From positions 1,736,001 through 1,800,000 of the forward strand of contig JBCAML010000002.1 in assembly GCA_038503075.1 (NCBI GenBank): 64,000 nt of DNA, written 5' to 3'. Shown here piece by piece: positions 45,386 through 57,509 of the stretch. Positions within the stretch are counted from its first letter, which is position 1. Every line of letters starts with the position of its first letter. Below the pieces are notes generated by a model, which worked only from the letters and a program-made list of their open reading frames with translations, was not told where the DNA came from and made no database searches. The DNA is from Gyromitra esculenta. Taxonomy: Eukaryota > Ascomycota > Pezizomycetes > Pezizales > Discinaceae. The position numbers and the translations under genes were made by a program.

Positions 45386-45765
45386 TAGCCTTTAAGTCGC
45401 AGTCGAGAGGCGGACGAGCGTTCCTTTTAGTCTTTTTCTTTTGTCAGATATATACCATAGTGCGACGGTTACGAATCTCTTTTTGTGTGCTTCTTAGGAG
45501 TTGAGGGATACATTCTATAATTTTCAAGTCTGTGATTTAGATTTTTTACAAATGTTGGGTGGAAATTTAATCCGCTAAATTAATATTAAACTCTTTCGTT
45601 CGCGTATTCGTCTCTTGATCTATCTATCTAAAGCTACTCATGCTAGGGGCAAAAAAATAAAAAATATCTAGTGTCGATCTTTCGCTACCGAAAAAAGGTT
45701 CCGAAAAAGTGATAAGCCAAGAATAAATAGGGGAAAGGATAGGATGTAGGGAAAGGGGCCTTAAG
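45386..45765. other. Convergent 3' intergenic region
   Basis: Between the small MGAVVSC gene and the leftward methyltransferase. No gene. Confidence 0.5.
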
Positions 45766-48700
45766 CTAATCTACATTCACAACTACAACCTCCTTCTGAG
45801 ATTGCAGTACCTCCACCTCGTTCTCTTCGTCATCTGGAATATCAATAACTGGTTGCGACTCCTTTTCCTTCCCCACATCGGTTGTCTCCGAATCTTTTTC
45901 TGCACTCACGTTCTCTGATTTTTTACTTCTTTCTCTATCCACTTTCTCCATCGTCCGTCTAACTTCCCTCAGCAATGCTTCCGCCAGTGCAGGCGGGACT
46001 GCATTCCCAATCTGCTTCTTCTTCTGAAAGATACTCCCAGAAAAATCATGCGTAACAGGAAATGTCTGCAAACACGCCAATTCCCTCGGCGTGAACGGTC
46101 GGAGCCCGTTTGGATGTACATCATAGGGGCCTCCACTAGCTAGGATCGTAGCCCTGAGAGGCTGATCGAAGTCCACTGGAGATGGCCGAAATCCGGTTGG
46201 AAACCGAAGGGGGTTATGACATGTTGAATCGTACGGGATACGGCCGATCGCGTTACGAACGGTGCGTGCTGGAGGGAGATGGCTGGGTAAACCCTTATCT
46301 CTCGGATTGGTATACTTCGGAACTGGAAAGTTCGGAAGTGGTTCGCCAGGACTATTGTAGATCAGCACCCCTACTATGAAAGGGTAGATATATTACAAAC
46401 CTAGCTGCCAGAATAAACAACCTTTTTCTCGTTTGCGGTACTCCATACTCGACCCCGTGCAGTACTTTCCAACTAATAGAGAATCCCAAATCTGTGAAAA
46501 TCATGACCAAGCTTCGAAACCACTCCTGCCGATTCAAAATTCCATCTGTCTGCTCCAAAGTTACCATCCTCGGTCTCGATACCTCCAGACATTCCTTAAC
46601 GCAAAAAAGGGAGGCTTCATTTCGATCATCATCTTTCCCAGCGATCGTATGGGCGGGGGAATGGGGTTGGCATGGTGGTGAGAGGTGAACAACATCAACA
46701 AGCAGTTCTTCGGGTGGTAACGCCACGAAATCATTGGCAGAGACAAAGTACGTCGAACAGTCTGGAAAGTTCCTACGATACGTTGATACGGCGTCTATAT
46801 TAAAGTCGAAGCTCCATGCATTCATAAGTCCGGCGGAACGGGCCCCAGAGGACATGCCACCGCCTCCGCAAAACGCATCTCCAAATTTGTACTTGCGCTT
46901 GGCTGTTGAACTGAAGCCTGGCCGAGGAGGCGGTGCCTTAAGAGAATTACGCCTTCCTAAAGACCTTCCAGAAAGAGTTGAGGGACTTCGAAACAAGCTG
47001 AAATCTTTAGGAATCGATGAAATTCCTGAACCTGCCGAGAAAATCCCATATTGTGTTGGGACTGGAAGCTGATGACTGAGTGGGGTTAAGCTTTTGCTAG
47101 GAGCACAACTTTTCAGGTTATCATGTAAATTGGGGGGCATATTCTTCTGGGTAACTGTGTCCCTGGTGAATAACGACGGACGAAAATTTCCTTCGTTATA
47201 TGTTAAAGGCCTTCCCGATATACAATACTTTTGCTTGCTTGGTAGAGAATTGAATGTCGAAAAGCTAGAACTATTGAAGACCCCAAATTGCTTCTGGTTT
47301 GAGTTCCAAAGATGCGAATTACTCAACTGTGGTATTGGTGGTCTCTGCGGTAACGGCCCAGAAAACTCGCCGAGAGTCGACCGTGGTCGATTTACGCTAG
47401 GTCCCGGGGTGTCTGTAGAACTATACGGCGAGGAAGGATTGGAAGAACTTGGAGATACATTTGGGTTCGGTATATAAGTTCCTTGGAAGAAACCGAGAAA
47501 CCTACCGGCAGGCGTTCTTGAGTCTATAGTTGCTTCATAACGGTTACACCCTAGGCCTCCCGTCCCAGACGAATCACTATCCCGAAAAGGTGCGTACGAC
47601 GTTTGCTCTAGTTCTAGACGGCTATCATTGGTAATAATTTCCGTATGATGTACTTCCATCACACTTTCCTCTCTCTGGTTCTGCTTCCCAGATGTTAAAT
47701 CAACAAAGTTGTTTTTTTGTGCGCTTTCCTCGATAAATCCCTCCTGTTCGTCCGAATCGTTGGATGGAGCTGGAGGACCACCGCCCCCCGCTATTTCTCC
47801 CTGCAACACCTCAACCATCTTCACAAGTCTACCTCTCCAAGTCTCCCGTAACTCATTATCTTCTATGCGATATTCCTTATCCACCTCGTGTTCCTGAAGA
47901 CGCCATATATATCCTTCCTGCTTGCTGATCGTAATAATTCGCCATCTGCAAATCAACCTCCCCTCCCTCTCATCAACTTCTTCGTCCCCCGTTATGTCCC
48001 TATGCTTGGGAAAATTTGCGTTGGTAACAATCAAGATTCTAGGCTTCAGGACTTCTGAGAGAGAGATGGTTTCTGAGAGAGAACTCATTGCAACTTCGTT
48101 CTTTTTCAAGGCCAAAAGTCCCAAGAATTCGCGCGCTCTTTGGAACTTGGGACCCTGCAGAAATACCTGGTCGTCTCCATTATCACTGATCCGGTTCTTG
48201 ATAACCGCAATCCGGAGAAAAGTTCCATCGTGAAGCTCAACTGTTTTTCGTGCCCGGAGTGGGTGCCCATTATAGACTATCGAATCGAGCTCTAATTCGC
48301 AATGCTTTTCGGCGGTTTGGGGCGGGGAAACAGCATGGACTCGGCTAGCTATTTTCGGGTATGGGAATTGGGTCGGAAGGGTTGGGAGCGAATGTGACAA
48401 CTGCGTTAGCTTCACAGCACGTTGTGGGGAAGAATCTGTGTTGGGTTTGCTGATTCTTGGGGGGGTCCATGGCGGGGAGTCAGCACGAAATGCCGCATGA
48501 GGCAACGTGCCAATAGCCCAGTCTATCCGTGGTCCTGGACATGGCAGGCTGGATGGGCTAGTTCTAGGGAAACCCAAGGATGTATTATATGTCCCAGTCC
48601 CTCGAGGATGGAAGAACGAATTGGACGGCGCGCTTTGCCCAGCTTGGGCTGGCTTTAGGCTAAACGGTTGGAAACACTTCTGCGCACTTGACTGAATGCG

Positions 48701-49091
48701 AGATTGAGCACCGGGGATCCAAGAGCTAAACTGGGTATCAGGCGTGCGATAAGGATCTAGAAATTAAACTTAGTACCAAAACGATAATCCAATAAACTAA
48801 TCACCCCCTACAACGAGTTAAAGAACTCACACCCATCTCCTCTGGTAATATTCAGGCCTTTTGCCATGCGAACCAGATTTTCGTTTTGTGTAAGGTCTAC
48901 TGTTGGGACTAACTTTCTCCTGCGCCTGGGAGATGATCCTTATCACATCAAAATAAGCCTTTAATCCAGAATCTATCGATGGAGGGTGAAAGTTCCAACC
49001 ACTAACCAAAGTCATTAATATCATCCTCATCCCGCCGCCTCCGAAGCCCTAGTCCAAAAGCCGGTGGCGGCATTTCGCATCTCGTCCCCAT
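45766..49091 (-). CDS. RID: C5 cytosine DNA methyltransferase, RID/Masc1 type
   Basis: Exons 49091-49007, 48938-48831, 48756-46401 and 46351-45766 give 1044 residues. The catalytic domain occupies about residues 680-950. Motif I is FGDAFCGGGGMSSGARSAGL. Motif IV is HLSPPCQPHSPAHT, with the catalytic cysteine near residue 758. Motif VI is LEQTDG: the EQT in place of the usual ENV is diagnostic of the RID/Masc1 class. Motif VIII is PQTRKRLF, and the C-terminal motifs are FTPRELACLQTFP and KQIGNAVPPALAEALL. A BAH-like region lies around residues 180-330. The N terminus is S/P-rich. Members are required for RIP in Neurospora and MIP in Ascobolus. The first two small exons are placed by phase and are less certain than the rest. 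Confidence 0.9.
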
Positions 49092-50750
49092 TATGCCAGT
49101 GAATTAAGCAAGCAATGGAACTAATAGATCGCGAAGCAGATAGTATCAGGTATCAAGTGTAGAAGTTCCAGAGAAAGTGGTTTGATCAAAAATGATACAG
49201 GAGAAGGGTAAAACTCCTACCTCCGAGGAGTTCTGGAGAAAATAGAAAGGAATCTATTAGAGGGAAAGGAGCAGGGAAGTTTGGGATTGGGGGATAAGCG
49301 GATCTGTCAAGAATCTGGATGAAAGGAGATCTGAAACCACGGGACGATCGTTGCTGAATACGATAGTTCCAGAAGAACTGAGAATTGCGGATAATCAACT
49401 ATTCGCCCTCGCAGTCCGGGATCTCGTAGAGGTGCCCACGGCAGAGGAGGATTGTGGGGCGTTGGGCATGTAAGGAGATAATATAGCATTAGAACGAGCA
49501 CAGGTTGATGAGATCACGAAGATGCGCGATACAAGGCAAACAAAAAGCAAACCGGAAACGGGAGAAAGTGGAAAGAATGCTCTTTCGAAATTGTAGTACC
49601 TATTATCATGAAATGAGAAGCTTCAGGAGAAGACGGAAAGAGACTTCCCGTGACTGCACCTATTCCGAGTATTGAGGCACGGACCTAAAATAGCACGATA
49701 TCGCCTCATCAAAAGCTCACATCTCATATAATGCAAACACAAAGAGGGAAGTAACGTTACATCACCGATCCTCACTTAAGTATGCCGTTATAAACAAACT
49801 CTGTAAACATAAATCAATCATTTTACAGCGTACTATTAGCCATTGGTTTTGAGACCGAAAGTCATTGATATCTAAAGAAGATGATACATATCATAAAGTT
49901 TGTGGCCCTGGATAGACCAAAGTATTCGCAGAGAACTGCAAAATGGAAAGAACGGAAAGCTATTAGTGTTGGTGATGTTGAGATGAGGTTGGAAGTCTAA
50001 TGTCAATGCTACCGGCAAACCAAAAAGAGTACCCCGGGAGTATTAGCGCGCTAAGCGCTAAATGGCGCAGGTGAAACATGACCATCTTATTGTAACCTTC
50101 ATCGATTTCTCATATCAGCTTTTCGTGACCTGTGAGTTCCTATCTAGATTGATTCCCTTACACCTTACAGGCAATCAACCAGAAATCATGAATTCTTGGG
50201 CCTGTAGTACTTGCCATTTTAACTTGGGCTTTGCATTTGTAAAACTACTTCTGAGAAGAAAGCCATATGTACAACTTTTATTCGGTAAGAATCTAACCTT
50301 AGCTTCAAGAAAAATGCCTGAATTATAAGGCCACGCGATGAGGGTATGGTAATAATATCCAATACCATTTTGAAAAGCTATCTAGAAAGAAGTTTAACAT
50401 AAGATATCCATTACCCGTGGCTGTAGAAGAAAGAAAAGATGATAGAAAGTAAACTTTTAAGAAAGCCCCAAAAACCACCCACCAAAATAACCTCGCGAAG
50501 TAAAGTAAATTTCCGAACCCTAGCAGCAGATGAAGGAAAAAAAGCGGAAGAGCCAATTTTTGTACACGTTTGATATATAGCATAATCCCCGGCCAAATAG
50601 AATGAAGGCTGCAGAATAAAAACGAATATAGGAAGAATATCCTTGCCGACTCCGTAACACCAATTCTTGTGTAAACGACGAGAGTCGAAATCACAAACAC
50701 AACTATAATTTCCCCTTTAGCTCAGAGATAACATCAACACAAAATCTCCT
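49092..50750. other. Spacer upstream of the methyltransferase gene
   Basis: About 1.7 kb, containing the methyltransferase promoter and the 3' region of the IVY1-like gene (both leftward). No gene or repeat recognised. Confidence 0.5.
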
Positions 50751-52236
50751 CTACGTCAGTATTAAATCTCCTCGAGTCGAATTGTCCCTCCTCTCTTCCC
50801 CTTCGCTTTCTGTCTCTGTTTCCTCTTCTCGAGTGCCACCCCCAGGTGTAATAGGCCGTTCATCGTCTCCATCTAACGACGATGGCAAGGTCAATGACCC
50901 AATTTCTGTGTTTGTTGAGCCATACTTCTGACCTCCTGTACCCCAGCCAGCACTACTAGTTGAGTGAGAAAACGGGGGTATTCCAATCTTCCCTCTACCA
51001 CCGCCACCACCACTGGTATTTAGCCCTCCAGGGTTGGAGAAACCGCCAGAGAATATGCTCCTCACATCGTCATCCTCGTACTCGTCAAAATCTCCGTTCT
51101 GAGACAGTGCTCCGGTCAGGCTTTGGTATTTGCCTTCGCCACCAACTATTGTCCCAGTACTACCGTTGCTTCCACCGATCGTTGATGCAGAACGACTCAT
51201 TCCTGGACCTTGTGGACTAGGAAGAATACTGTGGCTTGGTAGTATTGAGAAGAACTCGCCTTCCCCATTTGCTCCACTGCCCGGCTCCGGAGCGAATGGA
51301 TCCGCTGATCGAGATATCAGGTCGTCCAGCCCGCCTGATGAATCCCACCCTTTTTGTGCTATCTTTTCGAAAATCTCGATCTCAGCTCGAACCACAAGTG
51401 CGGAAGAGTCTAGGATCCGGTTCGAGGTTTCTTGAGCAAGAGATAAAGCCGATCGATAATGATCGTATTTTAAATTATCAAGCTCATCGATTTGGCGAGT
51501 GAGGTCTACCAGTGCACTGCGGAAAGCAGAGAGGTCTTCGTGTCCATCAGCTGCCGCTGTCGAGTTCCACGACGAAAAGTAGTCCAGCTTCATAAACAAA
51601 GGGGAATACCCACTCCTTTTTCTTTGCCGTGCGAGCTTCAAGTGGTCCTGCTCACGTTTCCGAAGCTCTTTATTCTTTTCATTGGCTTCGTTTTTATAAC
51701 TTTCTTCATTCTCGACCGTCTTCTCTTTATAACTGTCCAATTCATGCAACAGAGGCACCTCAAATCCTCGATACAGGCTCTCGGAAAGAATATGTGTGTT
51801 ACTCGCAATGAGATACTGCAGACCGCCAGCATTCATAAGCCCTTCAGCCGTATCACCAGCTCCTTTGCCTAGTTAAGATAGAAAGGATCAGCACCATAGT
51901 CTTTTTTAGAACTTTACAACCGGGGACTACTGGTTGGGATTTCATACATCTCGCGCAAGATTCCAGGGCAGCACCAAAAGATGACGCGGCGGTAGATACG
52001 GCGGCCATAGCCTTTCGATAAGCTTTAGCGGAATCGAGAAGGCCTTCATAGGCTCTTATGGAAGCCGCAACGTCAGACCGTGATAGAAAGCTCTTTGGGA
52101 ACAACGGAGCCGGAGGGGGGGGCAAGTTTAGCGAGGCTGCGGGGAAGGCGGTCGAGGCAAAGGAGTGTGTTGGCGAGGACGGGATTGGTGGAAGTCCGTG
52201 CAAGTTCGGGATTGGCGGATTCGTTGAGGTGGCCAT
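50751..52236 (-). CDS. IVY1: I-BAR domain protein, Ivy1-like
   Basis: Exons 52236-51921 and 51868-50751 give 477 residues. Residues about 40-290 are helical and match the fungal IMD/I-BAR arrangement: SDVAASIRAYEGLLDSAKAY, SSFGAALESCARCMKSQ, LQYLIASNTHILSESLYRGF, EVPLLHELDSYKEK, a charged coil, FRSALVDLTRQIDELDNLKY, and AEIEIFEKIAQKGWDSSGGL. The rest is disordered, G/S-rich and acidic. Yeast Ivy1 binds Ypt7 and Vps33 on the vacuole membrane and affects TORC1 and microautophagy. The splice donor (GTTGTA) is weaker than usual but is the only one that keeps the frame and the family sequence. It diverges from the thioesterase gene. Confidence 0.85.
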
Positions 52237-52780
52237 GGCGGGAGGAAAGCTCGACGGAGGAGGGGAGACACGCGGTGCCTACAGCGGCGGCGGGGCAGCA
52301 ACGCGAGGGAAAACACGCGAACGCGAGGGAAAGAAGAACCAGAGGAAGTTTTCCCGGGACGGGCAGGTCACGATAGCAACATCAAAAGCATCATTCAGAG
52401 GCTCTTAAGGAATTCTTCGCATACTGTCGCCTGGCGTTGGCTGCCAAGGCCTATGCACAGACTTACAGGGGGCCTGATACACAAGCCATACGTCGTGTGC
52501 GACATCAAGGCTCCTGTTATCTCTGCCAATCCACTGGCCACGATTCAAGTCTCCGCCCGTGCGAAGCCGTTTTACTTAGCGCGGCTGTTCTCCAGGGTCC
52601 TCCAGGAATCTTTTATCTTCCGGCTCGTCCATGCCCGCACTCCCACACAAACATTGGCGATTTCTCCCGTTAATCTTGTGTGCCGTTCCCCTCGTCTTTG
52701 TTTTGAGACTCTTCCCCTTCACATCTCCGTCAACCCACCCCTCCAACATATCCGCCCCTACCCGCGTCCCCGCACCCGCC
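52237..52780. promoter_or_regulatory. Divergent promoter of IVY1 and the thioesterase gene
   Basis: 544 bp between the chosen starts. The right part (52631-52780) is in frame with the thioesterase and could encode a 50-residue hydrophobic extension. Confidence 0.5.
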
Positions 52781-53826
52781 ATGACAACTGTTGCCGCTAT
52801 CGTTGTGCCCGCTGCCGCACGGCAAACCGCCACGTAAGCGACTACCCATTAATTCCCACGGTTCCGGAACGCTAAATTGGCATATCCCTGCAGTTTTATC
52901 TTCCTGCATGGCCTTGGAGATAGTGGAGCTGGATGGTACGTTCTTCACTCGCTATTCCCATAGCCTCAGAGATTTCACTCTATGTCTTTGGAAGAAATTG
53001 CATAAGATGTTCCTAACGGCATCACATGATCAGGTCTTGGTTGCCAGAAAATTTTCGTCTCCGGAGAAAGTTTGACGACTGCACATTCATCTTCCCTCAT
53101 GCCCCGCGCATTCCCATCACCATTGTATGTTCTCTATTTCAGGAAACGAGCGATTTAGTGTAACACGTGATATATTCAAAACTGATTTATGGCGTGAAAG
53201 AATGGTGGCATGAGTATGCCTGGATGGTTCGATCTTGTGAGCAGGCCTACAATTTTTTTAGGTTGGCTACCCCGAGTGATATCTGATGACTTTATTCTTT
53301 CAGGCCTCCCTATCAGACACCGACGCGGAGGACGAAAAGGGCATTCTCGCAGCTGTGAAGAAAGTTCATGGGATCATCGACGAGCAAATCGAAAAGGGCA
53401 TCCCGAGTGAACGAATTATACTCGGGGGTTTTTCTCAGGGTGCTGCAGTTGCTCTTTTGGTAACTTCCCCTTCACGATGTATTCATCCTTAGTTTTATTC
53501 TAACACAAGGTTGTTCTTAGGGTGGCGTTACATGCCCGCACAAACTTGGGGGTATCATAGGACTTTCTTCTTGGCTCCCTCTACACAAGAAAGTTCCGGC
53601 GATGGGTCTTGAGGCCAATAAAGAAACTCCTGTATTCATGGCCCATGGAGAGGTTGATATGGTGGTAAAACACACATGGGGACAAGCCACTGAGAAGCAG
53701 TTGAGGGAAGATCTAGGGTACAACGTGGAATGGCACAGCTACCCAAATCTCGATCACAGCGCGAATCTACAGGAGATTACTCAAATGGAGAAATGGCTCC
53801 AGGAAAGACTACCTGCTCAGCACTGA
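52781..53826 (+). CDS. APT1: Acyl-protein thioesterase 1
   Basis: Exons 52781-52833, 52894-52935, 53034-53124, 53201-53236, 53304-53459 and 53521-53826 give 227 residues, standard for the family. The alpha/beta hydrolase core has FIFLHGLGDSGAGW, the region CTFIFPHAPRIPITINGGMS then MPGWFDL, nucleophile elbow GGFSQGAAVALL (GxSxG), aspartate in AHGEVDMVV and histidine in YPNLDHSANLQEI. The enzyme removes palmitate from cytosolic protein cysteines. Exon 4 is only 36 nt. An in-frame ATG at 52631 adds 50 residues with a hydrophobic stretch (FLPLILCAVPLVFVLRLF) but has a poor context (TCC before ATG), whereas 52781 has GCC before ATG. I chose 52781. Confidence 0.92.
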
Positions 53827-54195
53827 AATAACTAGTCGGTTCTTAAAACCTAATGTTGTTTTGTTCATGGTCATTGATAAATCGAACGATGGACTCGTCG
53901 TCAACACAATTAAAAAAATTTCTTCGGTCTTGAAGTACCACTTAGTTTGACTGAGCTCTTGTTCCAACTAATGACACCAACACCCAAAGCCAACGCGATT
54001 ACATGCCTAGATATCCTATAAACTCTAAAGAAAAAACCCCCGAGAAAAAAACCCCTCCCATTATCAGATCCTAAGACATGAAGAAACCCGCCCTCTCTTA
54101 CTAGATCATGACTCGTAGCACCCCTTCCCACTAGTCCATCTTATCGTCGCTGCCCGAATCGGCCAGCAGGAAACCAAGTCGATCGAAAAAGAAAT
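53827..54195. other. Convergent 3' intergenic region
   Basis: Between the stops of the thioesterase and the small hypothetical gene. Nothing seen. Confidence 0.5.
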
Positions 54196-54450
54196 CTAGT
54201 CCTTGTTCAACTCCTTTGCTCTAGCGTGAAGCTCTTCGCGGCTCGCCTTCTTCCCAAGAACCGATGGGTCATCAGGGACGACAGGACCCGGAGCTGCAGT
54301 GTAATGCTCAGGAAGAGGCTGTGAGTCATAAGACTTCGCCTCCTTATCGAACACTCCGGCTTTGACTTGCTCTTCGGACGGGATGACGGGATTCGTGGTC
54401 GTATTGTCCTTAGGGTCTTTAGAGTTGATTCCAGGAACGACGAGAGGCAT
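54196..54450 (-). CDS. Small acidic hypothetical protein
   Basis: Intronless, 84 residues, with a good CACC-ATG context. The sequence begins MPLVVPGINSKDPKDNTT, continues through EEQVKAGVFDKEAKSYDSQP and PGPVVPDDPSVLGKKASREE, and ends LHARAKELNKD. It is hydrophilic, proline-rich and cysteine-free, with no signal peptide or membrane segment. The MPLVVPGIN opening resembles small uncharacterised ascomycete proteins I have seen, but I cannot name the family. It is probably disordered, and could be a stress-related protein by composition only. Confidence 0.6.
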   Translation of the reverse strand: MPLVVPGINSKDPKDNTTTNPVIPSEEQVKAGVFDKEAKSYDSQPLPEHYTAAPGPVVPDDPSVLGKKASREELHARAKELNKD

Positions 54451-55432
54451 GGTGAATGTTTTTGGAGGGTTAAAGCTTGCAAAGTAGTTTGTTTTATGGA
54501 TGAGAGAAATCGTGAGAATCGTTTTTTTGTTATCGATAGCAGATAGTTATTTAGGAGGTGAAAGATAGGAGGTCCTGAACTCTGGGTAGCTTTTTATTCT
54601 CTAAGCAGAAGGGAAGACTGCCACAGGTTTGTCCAATGACGAAGCCTGTCTACGTCATATCTGACGCGGGGTGCGGGGATCTTGGCGTGGACCTCGGTCG
54701 CCGGCTTGGAGATGGTCAGGCGATGTGCGGGTGTTTGTTTCAGGCTGGGAAGTTTCCAAGCTGAGAATGTGGTTCCATCTAGATCATAAACGGGTTCAAG
54801 GCCCGGGGGGCGAAATGAAACTCTGGTTCTGCGCAATTCCCCTGTGAGACCGTGAGACAAAGATTGAGTTAAAATACGGTATGACAAATACACACTGCTT
54901 AGGACCGTGAGTACTTGGACCCTATTTTTCCCAGAAGGGTTTTGGTTGTCGTCGATAATCTCCAAAAACGGCATTCAAGAAATTTTCGAGCGGAAATCAG
55001 ATAGACCAACGCCTAAAAAGGCGTATATATCTCTGAAACCTCGCATCTTGTTTGTTTTTCCCATAACAAACAATTTTTTTTCCTTACAGAACGATGATGT
55101 GTGTGTGGGCGTTGCAACAGCAGTCACTTCCCGGCCGCAAATCAATAGGTCCCCGCCAACGAGTAAACCTACCCCGAGCCCCGCCAATTGTGTGTGAAGC
55201 GTAACAACGTCAAGTGGTACCATCTCCTCCGACATCTTCCCCCCGCTATTTTCCATCTTCAGCGAATTTTTCTCCCCGAGGTCAGTGCCTTCCTGCTTTC
55301 CCTGTTCACCGTTTTCTGATCTACACTTTTTTTTCGCATATGTGTGGTGGAGTTTTTATTTTGATACTAATTCAAGGCGGTGGACAGCCCTTAAACTTCG
55401 TTCATTTTACATATCCGCTTTCCTTGTCAACA
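54451..55432. other. Spacer upstream of EGD1, with a possible small gene on the minus strand
   Basis: 982 bp between the small hypothetical and NAC beta. Apart from the candidate spliced frame listed separately (54594-55256), it holds only promoter sequence. Confidence 0.4.
54594..55256 (-). CDS. Possible small two-exon gene, family unknown
   Basis: Exons 55256-55088 and 54841-54594, joined through a GTAAGG donor and a TCTCACAG acceptor, give a closed frame of 138 residues starting MENSGGKMSEEMVPLDVVTL. A hydrophobic G-rich stretch follows (LAGLGVGLLVGGDLLICG). The second exon is basic (WELRRTRVSFRPPGLEPVYD). I do not recognise the product. Against it: the intron is long (246 nt) for this genome, and a continuous frame crosses each exon border. 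For it: both exons are open, the splice sites are good, and the start diverges from EGD1 at 177 bp. Low confidence. Confidence 0.3.
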
Positions 55433-56350
55433 ATGGATCCCGCTAAGCTCGCGAAGTTGCAGGCGTCAGTTCGTATTGGTACGTGAAAAAAAAAAATCAC
55501 CTTTACGGAAATCTTGGTGGGGAGGGAGGTGGGGTAAAAATAGCGACGGCATGGAAAACGAATTTTCCTAGATAGTTGGGTCATTGAAGGAATTTTTGAC
55601 TAATTGAGTGACTATCTATACAGGGTAAATATCTCCTCCACACCTCGCCAGAATTTCAAGTACAAGCGGAAATGATTTTTTCGTTGACCGCGGGGGAGCC
55701 CTGATTTTGCTTTTTATGCAACAAAACTAATATTGGTCGTAGCGGAAAGGGAACCCCACGAAGAAAGGTTAAGAAGGTCCACAAGAGTGCCGGAAATGAC
55801 GACAAAAAGCTCCAGACTGCTCTGAAAAAGCTCAATGTCCAGCCTATCCAAGCTATTGAGGAGGTGAATATGTTTAAGGAGGATGGCAACGTTATTCATT
55901 TTTCTGCGCCTAAAGGTGAGTTTTAATCCAATATCTAGTTGTTCTAGATATCCATGCGCCACGAAAGAGAGCCAAAGAGAGGTTCTCTGGTGCTGGCGGG
56001 AGTTCCAGTAAATATACTAATAACTTATCATAGTGCATGCCTCCGTTTCTGCAAATACCTTTGCTATCTACGGCAATGGTGAGGACAAGGAACTGACCGA
56101 GCTTGTTCCCGGTATTCTCAACCAATTGGGTCCCGATTCCCTTGCCTCGCTAAGGAAACTTGCCGAGAGCTACCAGAGCCTCCAGAAAAAGGAGGGTGAG
56201 GAGGGTGAGAAGAAGGATGGTGACTCTGATGATGACGACATTCCGGATCTTATCCAGGGTACAGATTTTGAGAGTAAACCTTCCGAGGAGAGCAAACCTG
56301 CTGAGGAGGAAGAGAAGGCTGAAGAGAAGGCCGAAGAGAAGACCGATTAA
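55433..56350 (+). CDS. EGD1: Nascent polypeptide-associated complex subunit beta
   Basis: Exons 55433-55482, 55743-55915 and 56034-56350 give 179 residues. [20 protein letters not shown] then [12 protein letters not shown] contains the ribosome-binding RRKxKK motif. The NAC domain follows ([60 protein letters not shown]). The acidic C terminus ends in EEKAEEK repeats. With the alpha subunit it forms the chaperone at the ribosome exit tunnel. Donor choice: GTACGT at 55479 is attractive but gives the wrong phase, while GTGAAA at 55483 restores [11 protein letters not shown]. The alpha subunit gene is about 3.8 kb downstream. Confidence 0.95.
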
Positions 56351-57509
56351 ATGCGTAGTGCTTTTTCTCCAATTGTTTTCGGGGGCAGGACGGATTGATG
56401 TCGTATGTGATATGATTTCTTTTTTAGCTCTGCTACTTAGGGAAGAACAAAAAATATGAATAAAAAAAGGGTAAAAAGAAGGCAGGAAAATGAGCGCCTT
56501 GCTGTCTAATTTACGTCAACCAAATAGAGGCTTAATTGTGGATGGACCTTTCTTATCGTATCTGAAACCAAGGGGCTAGATTCGCAGTTCAGTTCAGAAG
56601 ACACCTACTTCTGTGGCGTGTCATGGGAACATCAAATTAGAGTATCATCACCGCTGTGCTGCTGCATCATGCGCAATCCGTGGCTCCTATGTGGTTCGAG
56701 AAGCAATTGGTAGTTGCTCTATTTTTCCTTATATTAGTGCTTTTCCGCAGCATCCCTGAACGGTGAGCACACAGCCGAGCGGCGACTCCAAGACCATCCA
56801 AACCATTTGATAGAAATTTAAGCCCGCGTGCAGAAACCATGGTTTAGAACCTGGATAGGCAGTCATTGCCCTCTCCCCAGTAACTTCGCCCCGAACAGCC
56901 GGTCACGTGACACAGTGAGTAATGCCATATAAACGGAAGGGATCAGCCCTGTCAAAAGAAATTCCCATTCCCCAAAAAGTCCCATGCTCGTGTGCTCTCA
57001 AGACATCCTGATACATCCCTCCTTTATCGGTTTCAAGCCCACCAACATCCAGGAGACATCCACTCTATTTCCCTCCAGAGATTACTTCTTCTCCAAGAGA
57101 TAGTACAGCACCGTACGTGTCCTTCGGAAGATCTTTCGCCGGTTTGCTTATCCGGCGAGTTAGTTTGTACACTATCCAACCCGCTTCTTTGTTGCCTGCA
57201 ACGGCGGACGACGCACAGGGGGATCCCAAGAAGTCGGATCGTCGTTCTGTTAACTCATCAACAAAACACCTTCACTTCTAATATCGTCGAGATGGACCTC
57301 CTGTAATCAGTCGTTTTCCTTCGGGAAATTCGTTGGCTTGGACGTTCCCCACATCCAGCCACCGTCTCCATCCGTACCTGCGTTGAAAATCTTGATCGGT
57401 CGCGTGCTCTTTTAACTCTCATCGTTTACTTCTCTATCCTCACTTCTCTATATCCTAAGTAGAATAGGAAAGGAAAAGGATTCTTATTAACAGCAGACGC
57501 TCGGTAACA
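56351..57509. other. Spacer and OCA5 leader
   Basis: About 1.2 kb between EGD1 and the TBC gene. The right part is C/T-rich and probably the leader of the latter. No gene is supported. Confidence 0.5.
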
